From contig SLMC01000142.1 of NCBI GenBank assembly GCA_007133745.1, positions 1 through 6,406 of the forward strand: 6,406 nt of DNA, in the 5' to 3' direction. Positions 1-6,365 of this stretch are shown here, one piece after another. Both the position numbers and the translations under genes were made by a program. Every line of letters starts with the position of its first letter. The stretch's first letter is position 1. The notes below the pieces were generated by a model. That model did no database searches, was not told the origin of the DNA, and saw only the letters and a list, made by a program, of their open reading frames with translations. This DNA comes from Kiritimatiellia bacterium. GTDB taxonomy: Bacteria; Verrucomicrobiota; Kiritimatiellia; UBA8416; SLMC01.

Positions 1-71
<71 letters not shown>

Positions 72-210
72 CAAGTACTGCGCCAAAGGCGTGGTCGGAC
101 GCAAATTTTCTAGCTGTATTATTCATGAGCACAAGCATGAGGCTGTATTGATCGAAAAACAGGCTTATACGGGGGGGGTCTTGAAATTGCAAGAGCTTTC
201 GACAATTTTT

Positions 211-249
211 TTCAGTCCGAACAAAATGACGGCGGACTGAAAATCTGCC
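211..249. repeat. Degenerate GGCGGAC-type hairpin plus overlapping inverted repeat
   Basis: GGCGGAC (231-237), a TGAAA loop (238-242) and ATCTGCC (243-249) form the same hairpin as the one at 346-364. Here the right arm has decayed to one G-T wobble and one mismatch. A second, perfect 9-bp inverted repeat overlaps it: TTCAGTCCG (211-219) against CGGACTGAA (233-241) with a 13-nt spacer. The left copy therefore has two mutually exclusive foldings. It probably belongs to an extragenic palindrome family, and its function is unknown. Confidence 0.6.
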
Positions 250-252
250 ATC

Positions 253-315
253 CAAAACTCCTCAAGTCTCTCGATTTGAGTTTTGAGCCAGCCGAGGCCT
301 GCGTCAAGTCGGCTG
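253..315. repeat. Two short perfect inverted repeats, side by side
   Basis: CAAAACTC (253-260) pairs with GAGTTTTG (278-285), and CAGCCGA (289-295) pairs with TCGGCTG (309-315), with loops of 17 and 13 nt. Neither is followed by a T-run, so they do not look like Rho-independent terminators. They could be operator-like or relics of degraded repeats. 7-8 bp arms at these spacings are only modestly above what chance gives. Confidence 0.35.
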
Positions 316-345
316 CCTGAGCCAGTATATTGGCCAAACTCCAGC

Positions 346-364
346 GGCGGACTGAAAGTCCGCC
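346..364. repeat. Perfect extragenic hairpin GGCGGAC-TGAAA-GTCCGCC
   Basis: A perfect 7-bp stem, GGCGGAC (346-352) and GTCCGCC (358-364), encloses the loop TGAAA (353-357) and is followed by CTACG. A degraded copy lies at 231-249, and a related hairpin with a different stem but the same CTGA at the top lies at 6344-6359. This is the pattern of a small REP-like intergenic palindrome dispersed in a genome. No REP-associated transposase is visible in the window. Confidence 0.7.
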
Positions 365-509
365 CTACGTTATTTCGCTATTCACTCCGGATTTTGCGGT
401 AACAGTTTGCGGCCCACTCTTTCCGCCCGCTGTCTTCCTCTCATCCGTACCGGCCGTCTTGTCAACGATTTAACTTGTCTTTCGGCAATGTCCATGCTTT
501 GAATGCGGC

Positions 510-1619
510 ATGAAACTGATTGTGGCATGCGGAGGGACTGGCGGGCACATGTTTCCCGGGATCGCGGTGGCCAACGCGCTGAAACAGCGCGGGCACGAGG
601 TCGCATTATATCTGGGTGCGCGGGATGTGGAACAGTTCTCCGCGCGCGACTGGGACGGGCCCATCGTGCGGGTTCAGGCCGAAGGCTTCGCTGCGGGTCT
701 GTCGTTTCAGACGCTGCGCACGGCCTATCGGCTTTGCCGCGCCGCCCGGACCTGCCGCAAAGCCATGGCGACATCGCCTCCGGACGCGCTTTTGGCCATG
801 GGCGGTTACGCGTCGGTCGGACCGGTTCTGGCGGCGAAACGTCTGAACATCCCCGTCGCACTGCACGAAGCCAATGCGGTGCCGGGCCGGGCCGTGTGCT
901 TTCTGGCGCGTTACGCGCAAGTCGTCGCGCTCGCCTTCGGCGAGGCCGCCCAGCGGCTGCCGGGCCGCCGAACCGTCGTCGCGGGGCTGCCCATCCGCCA
1001 AACCTTGACGGCCAACACCGACCCGCCGCCGTTGCTCGACAACACCGACCCGACCTTGCGCGACGGCGTCTTCACCGTTCTGGTTATGGGCGGAAGCCAG
1101 GGGGCGCACCGGCTCAACGAAACGGCTACGCAAGCGCTGGTCATGCTGCACGGTCGCGGCGTGCCCATTCAAGCCATTCATCTGACCGGACGCAAGGACG
1201 AGGATTTCGTGCGGGCACGCTACCGGCAGGCTGGCGTGCCGGCGCGCGTGTTCGGTTTTTTGGAGAACATGGGATGGGCCTACTGTCGGGCGGACTGGGC
1301 TGTAGCCCGAGCCGGCGCGGCCACTTGCATGGAACTGCCGCTATTCGGCCTGCCGGCTTTGCTCGTGCCCCTGCCCTCCGCCGCGCGCGATCATCAAACC
1401 GCCAACGCGCGCGCCATGACGGCGCTCGGCGCCGCCGATATGAACGCCGAACGCGAAACGAGCCCCGAATGGCTGGCCGACTATTTGGCCGGCTGCCGTT
1501 CGAATCCCGATCGCGCCCAAGCCATGCGCCGGTCCATGACAGAACTGCGCGTCGAGGATGCCGCCGAACGGCTGGCCGACTTGACCGAATCCCTGACCCG
1601 CCCGGTAAGAGGCGTGTGA
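510..1619 (+). CDS. murG: MurG, lipid II synthase (UDP-GlcNAc transferase)
   Basis: MurG transfers GlcNAc from UDP-GlcNAc to undecaprenyl-pyrophosphoryl-MurNAc-pentapeptide (lipid I), giving lipid II on the cytoplasmic face of the inner membrane. The 369 residues match the family's usual length (about 355-370) and the two-domain GT-B fold. Seen in order: GGTGGH at 8-13 followed by MFPG (N-terminal glycine loop), GGYASVGP at 98-105 (second loop), HEAN at 119-122 with VPGRA, GGSQGA at 194-199 (third loop), and the C-terminal donor site with E275 in CMELPLFGLP and DHQTANA at 294-300. No motif is missing. ATG 510 is the only possible start: an in-frame TAA lies at 471-473 and no other start codon intervenes. 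No Shine-Dalgarno sequence is visible upstream. The gene stands alone, without the mur, fts or ddl neighbours of a dcw cluster, and faces the Bat genes convergently. The identification is secure. Confidence 0.96.
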   Translation: MKLIVACGGTGGHMFPGIAVANALKQRGHEVALYLGARDVEQFSARDWDGPIVRVQAEGFAAGLSFQTLRTAYRLCRAARTCRKAMATSPPDALLAMGGYASVGPVLAAKRLNIPVALHEANAVPGRAVCFLARYAQVVALAFGEAAQRLPGRRTVVAGLPIRQTLTANTDPPPLLDNTDPTLRDGVFTVLVMGGSQGAHRLNETATQALVMLHGRGVPIQAIHLTGRKDEDFVRARYRQAGVPARVFGFLENMGWAYCRADWAVARAGAATCMELPLFGLPALLVPLPSAARDHQTANARAMTALGAADMNAERETSPEWLADYLAGCRSNPDRAQAMRRSMTELRVEDAAERLADLTESLTRPVRGV

Positions 1620-1720
1620 AAAGTGAAGAGTCCTGTTTTAAACAGAAAGCAATGAAGACTGAAGACCGCTGAGAAGGCGATTTTTCACCTGGGATGTTAA
1701 TCAGCGCCGGTCAATCCACT
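1620..1720. other. Convergent intergenic spacer
   Basis: This is 101 bp between two stop codons that face each other. It holds a GA-rich low-complexity stretch (roughly 1617-1675, with gtgaaaagtgaagag and tgaagactgaagac) and a compact palindrome, CTGTTT-T-AAACAG (1633-1645), whose one-base centre makes it unlikely as an RNA hairpin. No clear stem followed by a T-run is present in either direction, so the terminators for murG and for the Bat genes are not identifiable. An 8-bp complementary pair (AAGTGAAG 1621-1628, CTTCACTT 1719-1726) is too widely spaced to weigh much. Confidence 0.5.
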
Positions 1721-2884
1721 TCACTTCCGCTCCGCTTTTTCTCCCGCATCGTCCCAAGCGAGCGCGTCGGCCGGAATCCAGCCGCGGTTGTTCCTGTACT
1801 GAACCTTGACCCAGCCGTTATGGGATTCCAGAACCGTCAGTTCAGCGTCGGCCGGAATGCGAAAGGTGGTCAAGGCGCCGCTGGCGGGAGCCAGGCGCGC
1901 GGACACGCGGCGCGCTGTTGCGGCCAGTTCCCGGCCGCGCAGGCGATTCGACAGCGCGCGCCAACGCAATGCCATGCGACTTTCTTCTCGGCCTGCGACA
2001 CGGGCAGCATCCGGGACGGGGAGATCTCCATCCTGTTCCGACAAATCGGGACGGAAAGTTTCCTCGCGGTCCACCGCTTCCGTCTCGCGTAAAACAAGCC
2101 GAAACGGTCCGCGCGTCCGGGACGCATAATCTCCCCGAACCGGATCGAAATAGCGGAACGTCAGGGCCGGAATCGTTGTGGCCTTGTCGCTACGCGGAAC
2201 GAGTGTTTGCTCGTAAACCAACGCGCGGGACGACGCGCCGGAGACGGTCTTGGGCTCGTACACGCTGAAAAAGGGCGCGGCCTTCACCTGCGGCAAATCA
2301 ATGGCGTCCCAATATCCCTCCCCCTGTATTCGCATGCGCAGCGTGATCAGATCGCCGACAGCCGCTTCGGAAGCGGACAGTTCCGTCTCGAAAGAGAATT
2401 GGCCCACGGCGCCTGAGAAACCGTCGGGAGGTTCGGGCGGCAGCGGCAGAATATTCAGTCGCAAGGGCTTGGCGGCGACCGTGACCGGCGTTTCCGCCCA
2501 ACGGACACCGAACGACGTCCTGCGCCGCTCTCTTTTCAGGAGATGCACCGTCGGCTTCAGCTCGATAGCGCCTGCGTTTTCCGCGCGCGCCATGCACACG
2601 AAACGACGGTTCTCCAAAACCGCCAAGCCGTCCATGCTCCGCTCGGCCGCCAGTTCCCTGAAGTCCTCGATCTGAACGATCCGACCATCCTCGAACAGCC
2701 CACCCACCCGGATACGACCGCCCAGCCGCACGTCCCGGGTCCGGATGGAAAGCGCAATCCTAAAGCTCTGATTGCGATAAATCCGCTCGGGATAAACGCT
2801 CGCCTCGACGGTAATCGACGCCGATGCCGTCGTGCCGACGCAAAGCGCCAGCATTGAAACAATTGCGATTCTTTTCATAATCAT
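1721..2884 (-). CDS. Second BatD-like protein with C-terminal SH3-like domain
   Basis: A predicted exported protein of 387 residues, last of the Bat group. Residues 1-23 look like a signal peptide (MIMKRI, a hydrophobic core, then TASAS). Residues 25-145 and 155-265 are two Ig-like segments. The stretch from LPLPPEPPDGFSGAVGQFS (146-164) into VGDLITLRMRIQGEGYWDAI resembles the BatD family (oxygen tolerance) closely. Residues 320-376 resemble a bacterial SH3 domain: ARRVSARLAP, TVLESHNGWVKVQY, RGWIPADAL. Unlike canonical BatD there is no transmembrane helix after the Ig-like part, so the protein is probably soluble in the periplasm. SH3-like domains of this kind usually end BatE, which here lacks one. 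ATG 2884 and ATG 2878 are both possible starts; neither has a clear ribosome binding site. It follows the TPR gene by 76 bp. The exact biochemical role is unknown; Bat proteins are linked to oxygen tolerance and envelope stress. Confidence 0.82.
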   Translation of the reverse strand: MIMKRIAIVSMLALCVGTTASASITVEASVYPERIYRNQSFRIALSIRTRDVRLGGRIRVGGLFEDGRIVQIEDFRELAAERSMDGLAVLENRRFVCMARAENAGAIELKPTVHLLKRERRRTSFGVRWAETPVTVAAKPLRLNILPLPPEPPDGFSGAVGQFSFETELSASEAAVGDLITLRMRIQGEGYWDAIDLPQVKAAPFFSVYEPKTVSGASSRALVYEQTLVPRSDKATTIPALTFRYFDPVRGDYASRTRGPFRLVLRETEAVDREETFRPDLSEQDGDLPVPDAARVAGREESRMALRWRALSNRLRGRELAATARRVSARLAPASGALTTFRIPADAELTVLESHNGWVKVQYRNNRGWIPADALAWDDAGEKAERK

Positions 2885-2960
2885 ATTTGACTGGCGTCCG
2901 ACTTTACCGGGTTTTTAACGTGAACTATTTATATCCAGTATCATCCCATAACGCCTGGGA
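2885..2960 (-). other. Gap between TPR gene and second batD-like gene, small hairpin
   Basis: A 76-bp gap is the only sizeable break inside the three-gene Bat block. A 6-bp inverted repeat, ATCCCA (2943-2948) and TGGGAT (2956-2961), sits exactly at the TPR stop codon, without a following T-run on the minus strand. A TATAAAT sequence lies further along the gap on the minus strand, but no matching -35 element is seen. A processing site or weak internal promoter is possible but unproven. Confidence 0.3.
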
Positions 2961-3665
2961 TTACAGTGATTTATGTCCGTTCCCGCCCTTCCGTTCCGCC
3001 TCCATGACACGGTCTCGCATATCGTCGCGCCGTTCCTGAAGCAGCGAGGCGCCTGTACTGGACCCGTACAGAATCAGGAGCGCCAAAGCGGCGGCACGAA
3101 GCGCGCGAATCGGTTTGGCGCGCCAGCCGACGACCACCAGACACATGGTCAGCCAAAAAACGACAAAGGCGATGGCGGCCAAAGTCGACCGCGCATGAAA
3201 GCCGAGCCGGTAATGCCAGAAGAGAAAGAGACGATACCACGGGAGAAAGACGTCGGACGGGTCGCGTTCGCGGGCCAAGGCCAGTCTCATGTTGCGCCGG
3301 ATTTCCGGATTGGCGCCCATGTGGCGCTCCGCTCTCGTCAAGGCATTCATAGCCTCGTCGTATCGGTCGGCCTTCAGCAGAGCCGTGCCCAAATTGTAGA
3401 ACAGCGGTCCATTGCGGACGCCGGCACGGATCAAAGCGCGATAGGTCTCTGCCACGCGCATGAAATCCGACTCGCTTTCCGCGGAAGCGGCGCGGACGGC
3501 GGCTTCGCGCCACATGAATTCATGCTCGATTCTTTCGTCGAAACGCATCTGGATACGTGCCGAGGCCGGAAGCGCCCAAAACGCCATCACGCACAACGGT
3601 ACGGCGGCCCAGCGTCGCCGCAGTCGGCCCGACCGTCGAAACGATAGCGTGTGCCGACATCTCAT
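2961..3665 (-). CDS. BatE-like TPR membrane protein, lacks SH3 domain
   Basis: A 234-residue protein following batD. Residues 1-36 form a signal peptide with a very basic n-region (RRSGRLRRR), a hydrophobic core and a cleavage-type ALPASA end. Residues about 64-133 are TPR-like helices; YRALIRAGVRNGPLFYNLGTAL and ADRYDEAMNALTRAERHMGANPEIRRNM have the look of BatE TPR units. Two hydrophobic helices follow at about 158-180 and 186-203. BatE proteins commonly continue into a periplasmic SH3-like domain after the second helix, but this one stops about 30 residues later in a charged tail. The start is well supported: ATG 3665 overlaps the batD stop as ATGA, with GGAGG 7 nt upstream, implying translational coupling. 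The TPR part should face the periplasm and bind a protein partner, perhaps the BatD proteins or a VWA protein outside the window. Confidence 0.83.
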   Translation of the reverse strand: MRCRHTLSFRRSGRLRRRWAAVPLCVMAFWALPASARIQMRFDERIEHEFMWREAAVRAASAESESDFMRVAETYRALIRAGVRNGPLFYNLGTALLKADRYDEAMNALTRAERHMGANPEIRRNMRLALARERDPSDVFLPWYRLFLFWHYRLGFHARSTLAAIAFVVFWLTMCLVVVGWRAKPIRALRAAALALLILYGSSTGASLLQERRDDMRDRVMEAERKGGNGHKSL

Positions 3666-5632
3666 AATTCAGCCTCCATGCGCGCCAGATCCGCGTCTGT
3701 CCGGCGCAAAATGTCCTCTACGTCCGAAACATCGTCCCTGTCAGGAGTCGGCAAGCCGACGCCTGCGCCATGATAGGCCGCGTTGAAATGCGCTTCGAGC
3801 ACAGCCTCGAATCGCGCAACCACCGCCGCTTCAACACCCTGCCGCGCCAGAAGTCGTCGCGCGTCGGAGGGCGTCAGACCGGCAGGCTCGACATCGAGCC
3901 GTTGGGCCAGATAGGTTTTCATGGCCTCGCAGACGGATTGAGCCCGGACGACGAGGTCCGCATCGCGTTCGGCATCTCGCAAAACGGCGAGTGCGCGGCC
4001 CAGCGCCGAGCGCCGCCGTTTGCGCGCCGCTAGCGCGCTTGCGCGGCGGCGGCGCCAGCGAAGCAGGACAACGAAACCGTAAACGCCAGGAGCCACGACT
4101 GCGCACGCGCCATGCCGCCCGTCGAATCGCAAAGGCTTGGGTTCGGCGCCGACGGGCGACACGCTCAACGGCGCAGGCGCCAGCGGCGCCGTTTCGTGCA
4201 GCGCTCCGACATCCTCGTGCGCCTTCAGGCCAATGACGTCTTCCACGCCGATCTGGTGCGAATCGTCCACGCGAATCGGCATGGGTTTCGTCCACGCGGT
4301 CCGGTAGTCTCTTTCCCGGGAATCGTAATAGGACACAGCCAAAGACGGCAAATCGATGGTTCCCGCCATGATCGGACGCAATCGGTAGAGAAACCGCACG
4401 CTGTCCCTTTGACGAAACGTCTCGGTCGCATCCGGATACACGCGAAAACGCGAATGAACATCCGGCTGCGCATGAATCGGCGGCGCATGCGCGTTACGCA
4501 GCGTCGCATCGCCCGATACGGTCAGCGTCAGAGTCAACGGATCGCCAATTTTGCAGCGTTGCGTATCCAACTCGGCCGAAGCGGTCAGGCCGGAACCGAT
4601 GGCGCCGATGAACGACAACGGGCGGCCCTCCTCCGGCGGAGGCACCACCCGCACGATCCGCGCCGGACCCACGGCGAAAACCGGATGCGTGTTCATGCGT
4701 CGGCCCGCATCGATGTTCCGTACGATATCGCCCTTGAACATGACCGGCCCGAACGTGTAAACGCCTTCCTCCTCGGGCCGATAGGATAAAACCACGGAAT
4801 ACTTGTAATAGGGAACGCCGTTGCGTTCGACCGCGCGCCGCTCGAACATGAAGCGCGCCTTGCTTGGTTCGCGATGGCGATCGAACCGGAACATCTCGTC
4901 GAACGGATCGGGCCGAACGGTGTAGTTGTTGATGGCGAATCCCGGGTCGCTTCTCCGCTGCGCAAGCCGCGCCCGTAGCAGAGCGCGCAAATCGGGCCCG
5001 TCCAAGCCCGCAATCGGCTGCATCTCCATGAACGGAACATCGAGCTGGGGCGGCCGTGCCGGATCCAGCGGATCCAAGGCGGCCAAAGTTCCCGGCATGC
5101 GCTTCATGAGAATATTCAGCGCGATGTCGAACGATTCGTCCAGCAATACCGTTTCCCGCGAAGCGACAACCTCGACGATCACGTCGTCCTGCTCCTCGAT
5201 GCCCTGTACCGTAATGGTTGGACCCTGTTCGACCAAAGTCCGGTCCGGCAGCGCAAGCCGGACCGGCCCAATCTGAAATTCGCCTTTGCGGTCGGGTGTG
5301 ATGCGATAGGAAAAAAGCCGTCCGAAAAAGCCCGTTTTCCTGACCTGCCCCCGCACCACGGTTACGGACACCTGATCCAGGCTCTGACTGCCCAAAAACT
5401 CGACAGCGGCATGGTCAATACCGGACACATCCGGCTCGGGCGGCTGGCTCGCACCTGAAACACGAACCGTAAGCAGCAAGGACTCCCCTTCGAACAGGCG
5501 GGCGCGATTGATCCCCAGCCGCATCTCAACCTCGTCGGTTCCGGCCGCAAACGAAAAGGCCAGGCAGCAAAACCAACCGGCCAACAGCCGGCGCCCCCAA
5601 TGTTTTCCCGATATAGCGCCACGCATGCTCAT
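3662..5632 (-). CDS. batD: BatD-like oxygen-tolerance membrane protein
   Basis: A full-length BatD family protein of 656 residues from ATG 5632. Residues 10-31 form a signal peptide (GRRLLAGWFCCLAFSFAAG). The exported part holds Ig-like beta segments at about 34-145, 150-330 and 335-455. BatD-like features are the DPFDEMFRF stretch (241-250), FGPVMFKGDIV (295-304) and PLSFIGAIGSGLTASAELD (338-356). A single transmembrane helix lies at about 508-525, followed by RWRRRR, which places the last 130 helical residues in the cytoplasm. The frame stays open upstream to 5758, but those 42 extra residues are translated repeat DNA (5691-5758) and would bury the signal peptide, so I chose 5632; ATG 5626 is equally possible. 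No clear ribosome binding site is seen. BatD works with MoxR ATPase and VWA proteins in other bacteria; its molecular activity is not established. Confidence 0.88.
   Translation of the reverse strand: MSMRGAISGKHWGRRLLAGWFCCLAFSFAAGTDEVEMRLGINRARLFEGESLLLTVRVSGASQPPEPDVSGIDHAAVEFLGSQSLDQVSVTVVRGQVRKTGFFGRLFSYRITPDRKGEFQIGPVRLALPDRTLVEQGPTITVQGIEEQDDVIVEVVASRETVLLDESFDIALNILMKRMPGTLAALDPLDPARPPQLDVPFMEMQPIAGLDGPDLRALLRARLAQRRSDPGFAINNYTVRPDPFDEMFRFDRHREPSKARFMFERRAVERNGVPYYKYSVVLSYRPEEEGVYTFGPVMFKGDIVRNIDAGRRMNTHPVFAVGPARIVRVVPPPEEGRPLSFIGAIGSGLTASAELDTQRCKIGDPLTLTLTVSGDATLRNAHAPPIHAQPDVHSRFRVYPDATETFRQRDSVRFLYRLRPIMAGTIDLPSLAVSYYDSRERDYRTAWTKPMPIRVDDSHQIGVEDVIGLKAHEDVGALHETAPLAPAPLSVSPVGAEPKPLRFDGRHGACAVVAPGVYGFVVLLRWRRRRASALAARKRRRSALGRALAVLRDAERDADLVVRAQSVCEAMKTYLAQRLDVEPAGLTPSDARRLLARQGVEAAVVARFEAVLEAHFNAAYHGAGVGLPTPDRDDVSDVEDILRRTDADLARMEAEL
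3673..3677 (-). promoter_or_regulatory. Ribosome binding site of the BatE-like gene
   Basis: GGAGG on the minus strand lies inside the last codons of batD, 7 nt before ATG 3665. It fixes the start of the TPR gene and, with the ATGA stop-start overlap, supports coupled translation. Confidence 0.75.
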
Positions 5633-5690
5633 ACCCGTATCAACGCTCGTTCGCCCGGTAAAGTTCAGGGAAGCTTCGCCCGCAACCCAA

Positions 5691-5768
5691 GTGTGGGGGT
5701 ATGCGGGTTTGGGAGTATGTGAGTTTTCACCCACCCCCACACACTCACGCACCCGCACACTTACAAAC
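5691..5768. repeat. Two opposed 8-bp-period arrays forming a long imperfect hairpin
   Basis: On the + strand, 5691-5722 is four 8-bp units (gtgtgggg, gtatgcgg, gtttggga, gtatgtga). From 5729 to 5768 the same kind of unit runs on the other strand (gtttgtaa, gtgtgcgg, gtgcgtga, gtgtgtgg, gggtgggt, read from 5768 down). The two arms fold around a GTTT loop (5723-5726). Of 32 facing positions (5691-5722 with 5727-5758), about 24 pair, two of them G-T. Arm and array similarity suggests two arrays inserted or grown head to head. It lies between the small membrane protein gene and batD, so it would be transcribed if they share a message and could reduce read-through into batD. Confidence 0.85.
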
Positions 5769-5807
5769 TATCACGCTTCCAATTAATTTCTGCGCGAACC
5801 CTAAGGG

Positions 5808-6317
5808 CTAACGCAGCGTTTCCTTGGCTTGTTCGAGCCGATCCCGGGCCGGAGCCAGGCCTTGGTCGCCTGCGCGCGCCGCCCTGAACCCCGCGCGCGT
5901 CATTGTCATGGCAAGCGCGGCGGCCGCCAGCGCGATCAGCATCGCGAACAACACCTGGTTATAGGAGCCTTTGATAAAGACGCGGCCCATCGGAACAGCG
6001 CCGCCGCCAAACACCAAAACCGCGATCCCAAAAGTGATCGCGTAGCGCCAAGTCCAATCCCCCATAAACGGAACGAGATGAACATTGGACACAACCGCCA
6101 CAACCGTCAACAGAAGCGCCGTCGCGACTCCTGTCGCCAGGACGCGGCCCGGATCGGCCATGGCGCAATTGAACGCCCGGCCCACAAGGGTCAAGATCAA
6201 GACGAAAACAACCACGCCCAGCACAGACATCGCCACCCACTCCGCGACGGATCCGGGCCGGCCCATCAACGCATTCGCCAAACGAAAAAATTCCTGCCGA
6301 TACACCTCGATATTCAT
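5808..6317 (-). CDS. Small membrane protein of unknown function, four predicted helices
   Basis: I do not recognise this 169-residue protein. It has four strongly hydrophobic segments at about 25-46, 58-78, 92-110 and 118-138, a short polar N terminus (MNIEVYRQEFFRLANALMGR) and a charged, probably helical C-terminal tail of 30 residues (RAARAGDQGLAPARDRLEQAK). There is no signal peptide and no catalytic motif that I can see. Small motifs such as MADPGRVL and GGGAVPMGRVFIKGSYNQ sit between the helices. The start is firm: AAGGAGGAGG is 6 nt before ATG 6317, the strongest ribosome binding site in the window. It lies 175 bp ahead of batD on the same strand, but repeat DNA separates the two, so membership in the Bat operon is uncertain. 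8-bp arrays lie on both sides. It appears to be a true gene given its start site, consistent membrane topology and coding-like composition. Confidence 0.75.
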   Translation of the reverse strand: MNIEVYRQEFFRLANALMGRPGSVAEWVAMSVLGVVVFVLILTLVGRAFNCAMADPGRVLATGVATALLLTVVAVVSNVHLVPFMGDWTWRYAITFGIAVLVFGGGAVPMGRVFIKGSYNQVLFAMLIALAAAALAMTMTRAGFRAARAGDQGLAPARDRLEQAKETLR

Positions 6318-6323
6318 CGTTTT

Positions 6324-6333
6324 CCTCCTCCTT
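6324..6333 (-). promoter_or_regulatory. Strong Shine-Dalgarno of the small membrane protein gene
   Basis: AAGGAGGAGG on the minus strand, 6 nt before ATG 6317, is a near-ideal ribosome binding site. It decides the start codon and contrasts with murG and the two batD-like genes, where none is visible. Confidence 0.85.
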
Positions 6334-6343
6334 ACTCAACAAG

Positions 6344-6359
6344 GCGGGCTGACGCCCGC
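6344..6359. repeat. Perfect hairpin GCGGGC-TGAC-GCCCGC next to the 8-bp array
   Basis: A 6-bp all-GC stem (6344-6349 with 6354-6359) closes the loop TGAC. Its left half, GGCGGGCTGA, matches GGCGGACTGA of the hairpins at 231 and 346, with the stem base changed on both sides so that pairing is kept. It directly precedes the array at 6366. On the minus strand it lies about 27 nt before the start codon of the small membrane protein gene, ahead of its ribosome binding site. Confidence 0.65.
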
Positions 6360-6365
6360 AACCAA

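Larger units (their letters stand above)
72..509. other. Non-coding region upstream of murG with hairpins, no gene seen
   Basis: No convincing gene is present. Reading frames here either start inside the microsatellite or run antisense to murG. The first part (about 72-290) is visibly AT-richer than the rest of the window and includes a run of eight G (171-178) and a run of seven T (206-212). Several inverted repeats and two hairpin elements of one family lie at 211-364 and are listed separately. From 365 to 509 I see no repeat and no strong sigma-70-type promoter. The murG promoter must presumably lie here, but I cannot place it. An in-frame TAA at 471-473 closes the murG frame on the 5' side. 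Confidence 0.75.

Noticed and set aside
184..212. Possible Rho-independent terminator: AAATTG (184-189) with CAATTT (203-208), then T-run to 212
   Set aside because: The stem is only 6 bp, AT-rich and partly made of the T-run itself, with a 13-nt loop. Too weak to call, and no upstream gene is in the window.
382..861. A 159-residue minus-strand frame overlapping murG
   Set aside because: Antisense to murG in GC-rich DNA, rich in Arg and Pro, no domain and no start signal. A shadow of the real gene.
503..1672. A 389-residue + strand frame nearly as long as murG and overlapping it entirely
   Set aside because: Its translation is Arg/Gly-rich with no motif, typical of the alternative frame of a high-GC gene, while the other frame gives complete MurG motifs.
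2973..3647. A 224-residue + strand frame opposite the TPR gene
   Set aside because: Antisense to a gene with a good ribosome binding site, signal peptide, TPRs and membrane helices; the antisense translation has no coherent features.
2901..5664. An 11-bp word, actttaccggg (2901-2911), repeated as its complement at 5654-5664 near the starts of both batD-like genes
   Set aside because: The two copies have opposite orientation relative to their genes and different spacing to the start codons, so a shared operator is unlikely. Probably chance.
5797..5809. Tiny palindrome around CCCTAAGGG at the stop codon of the small membrane protein gene as a terminator
   Set aside because: The stem is 3-5 bp with a 3-nt loop and no T-run follows on the minus strand.
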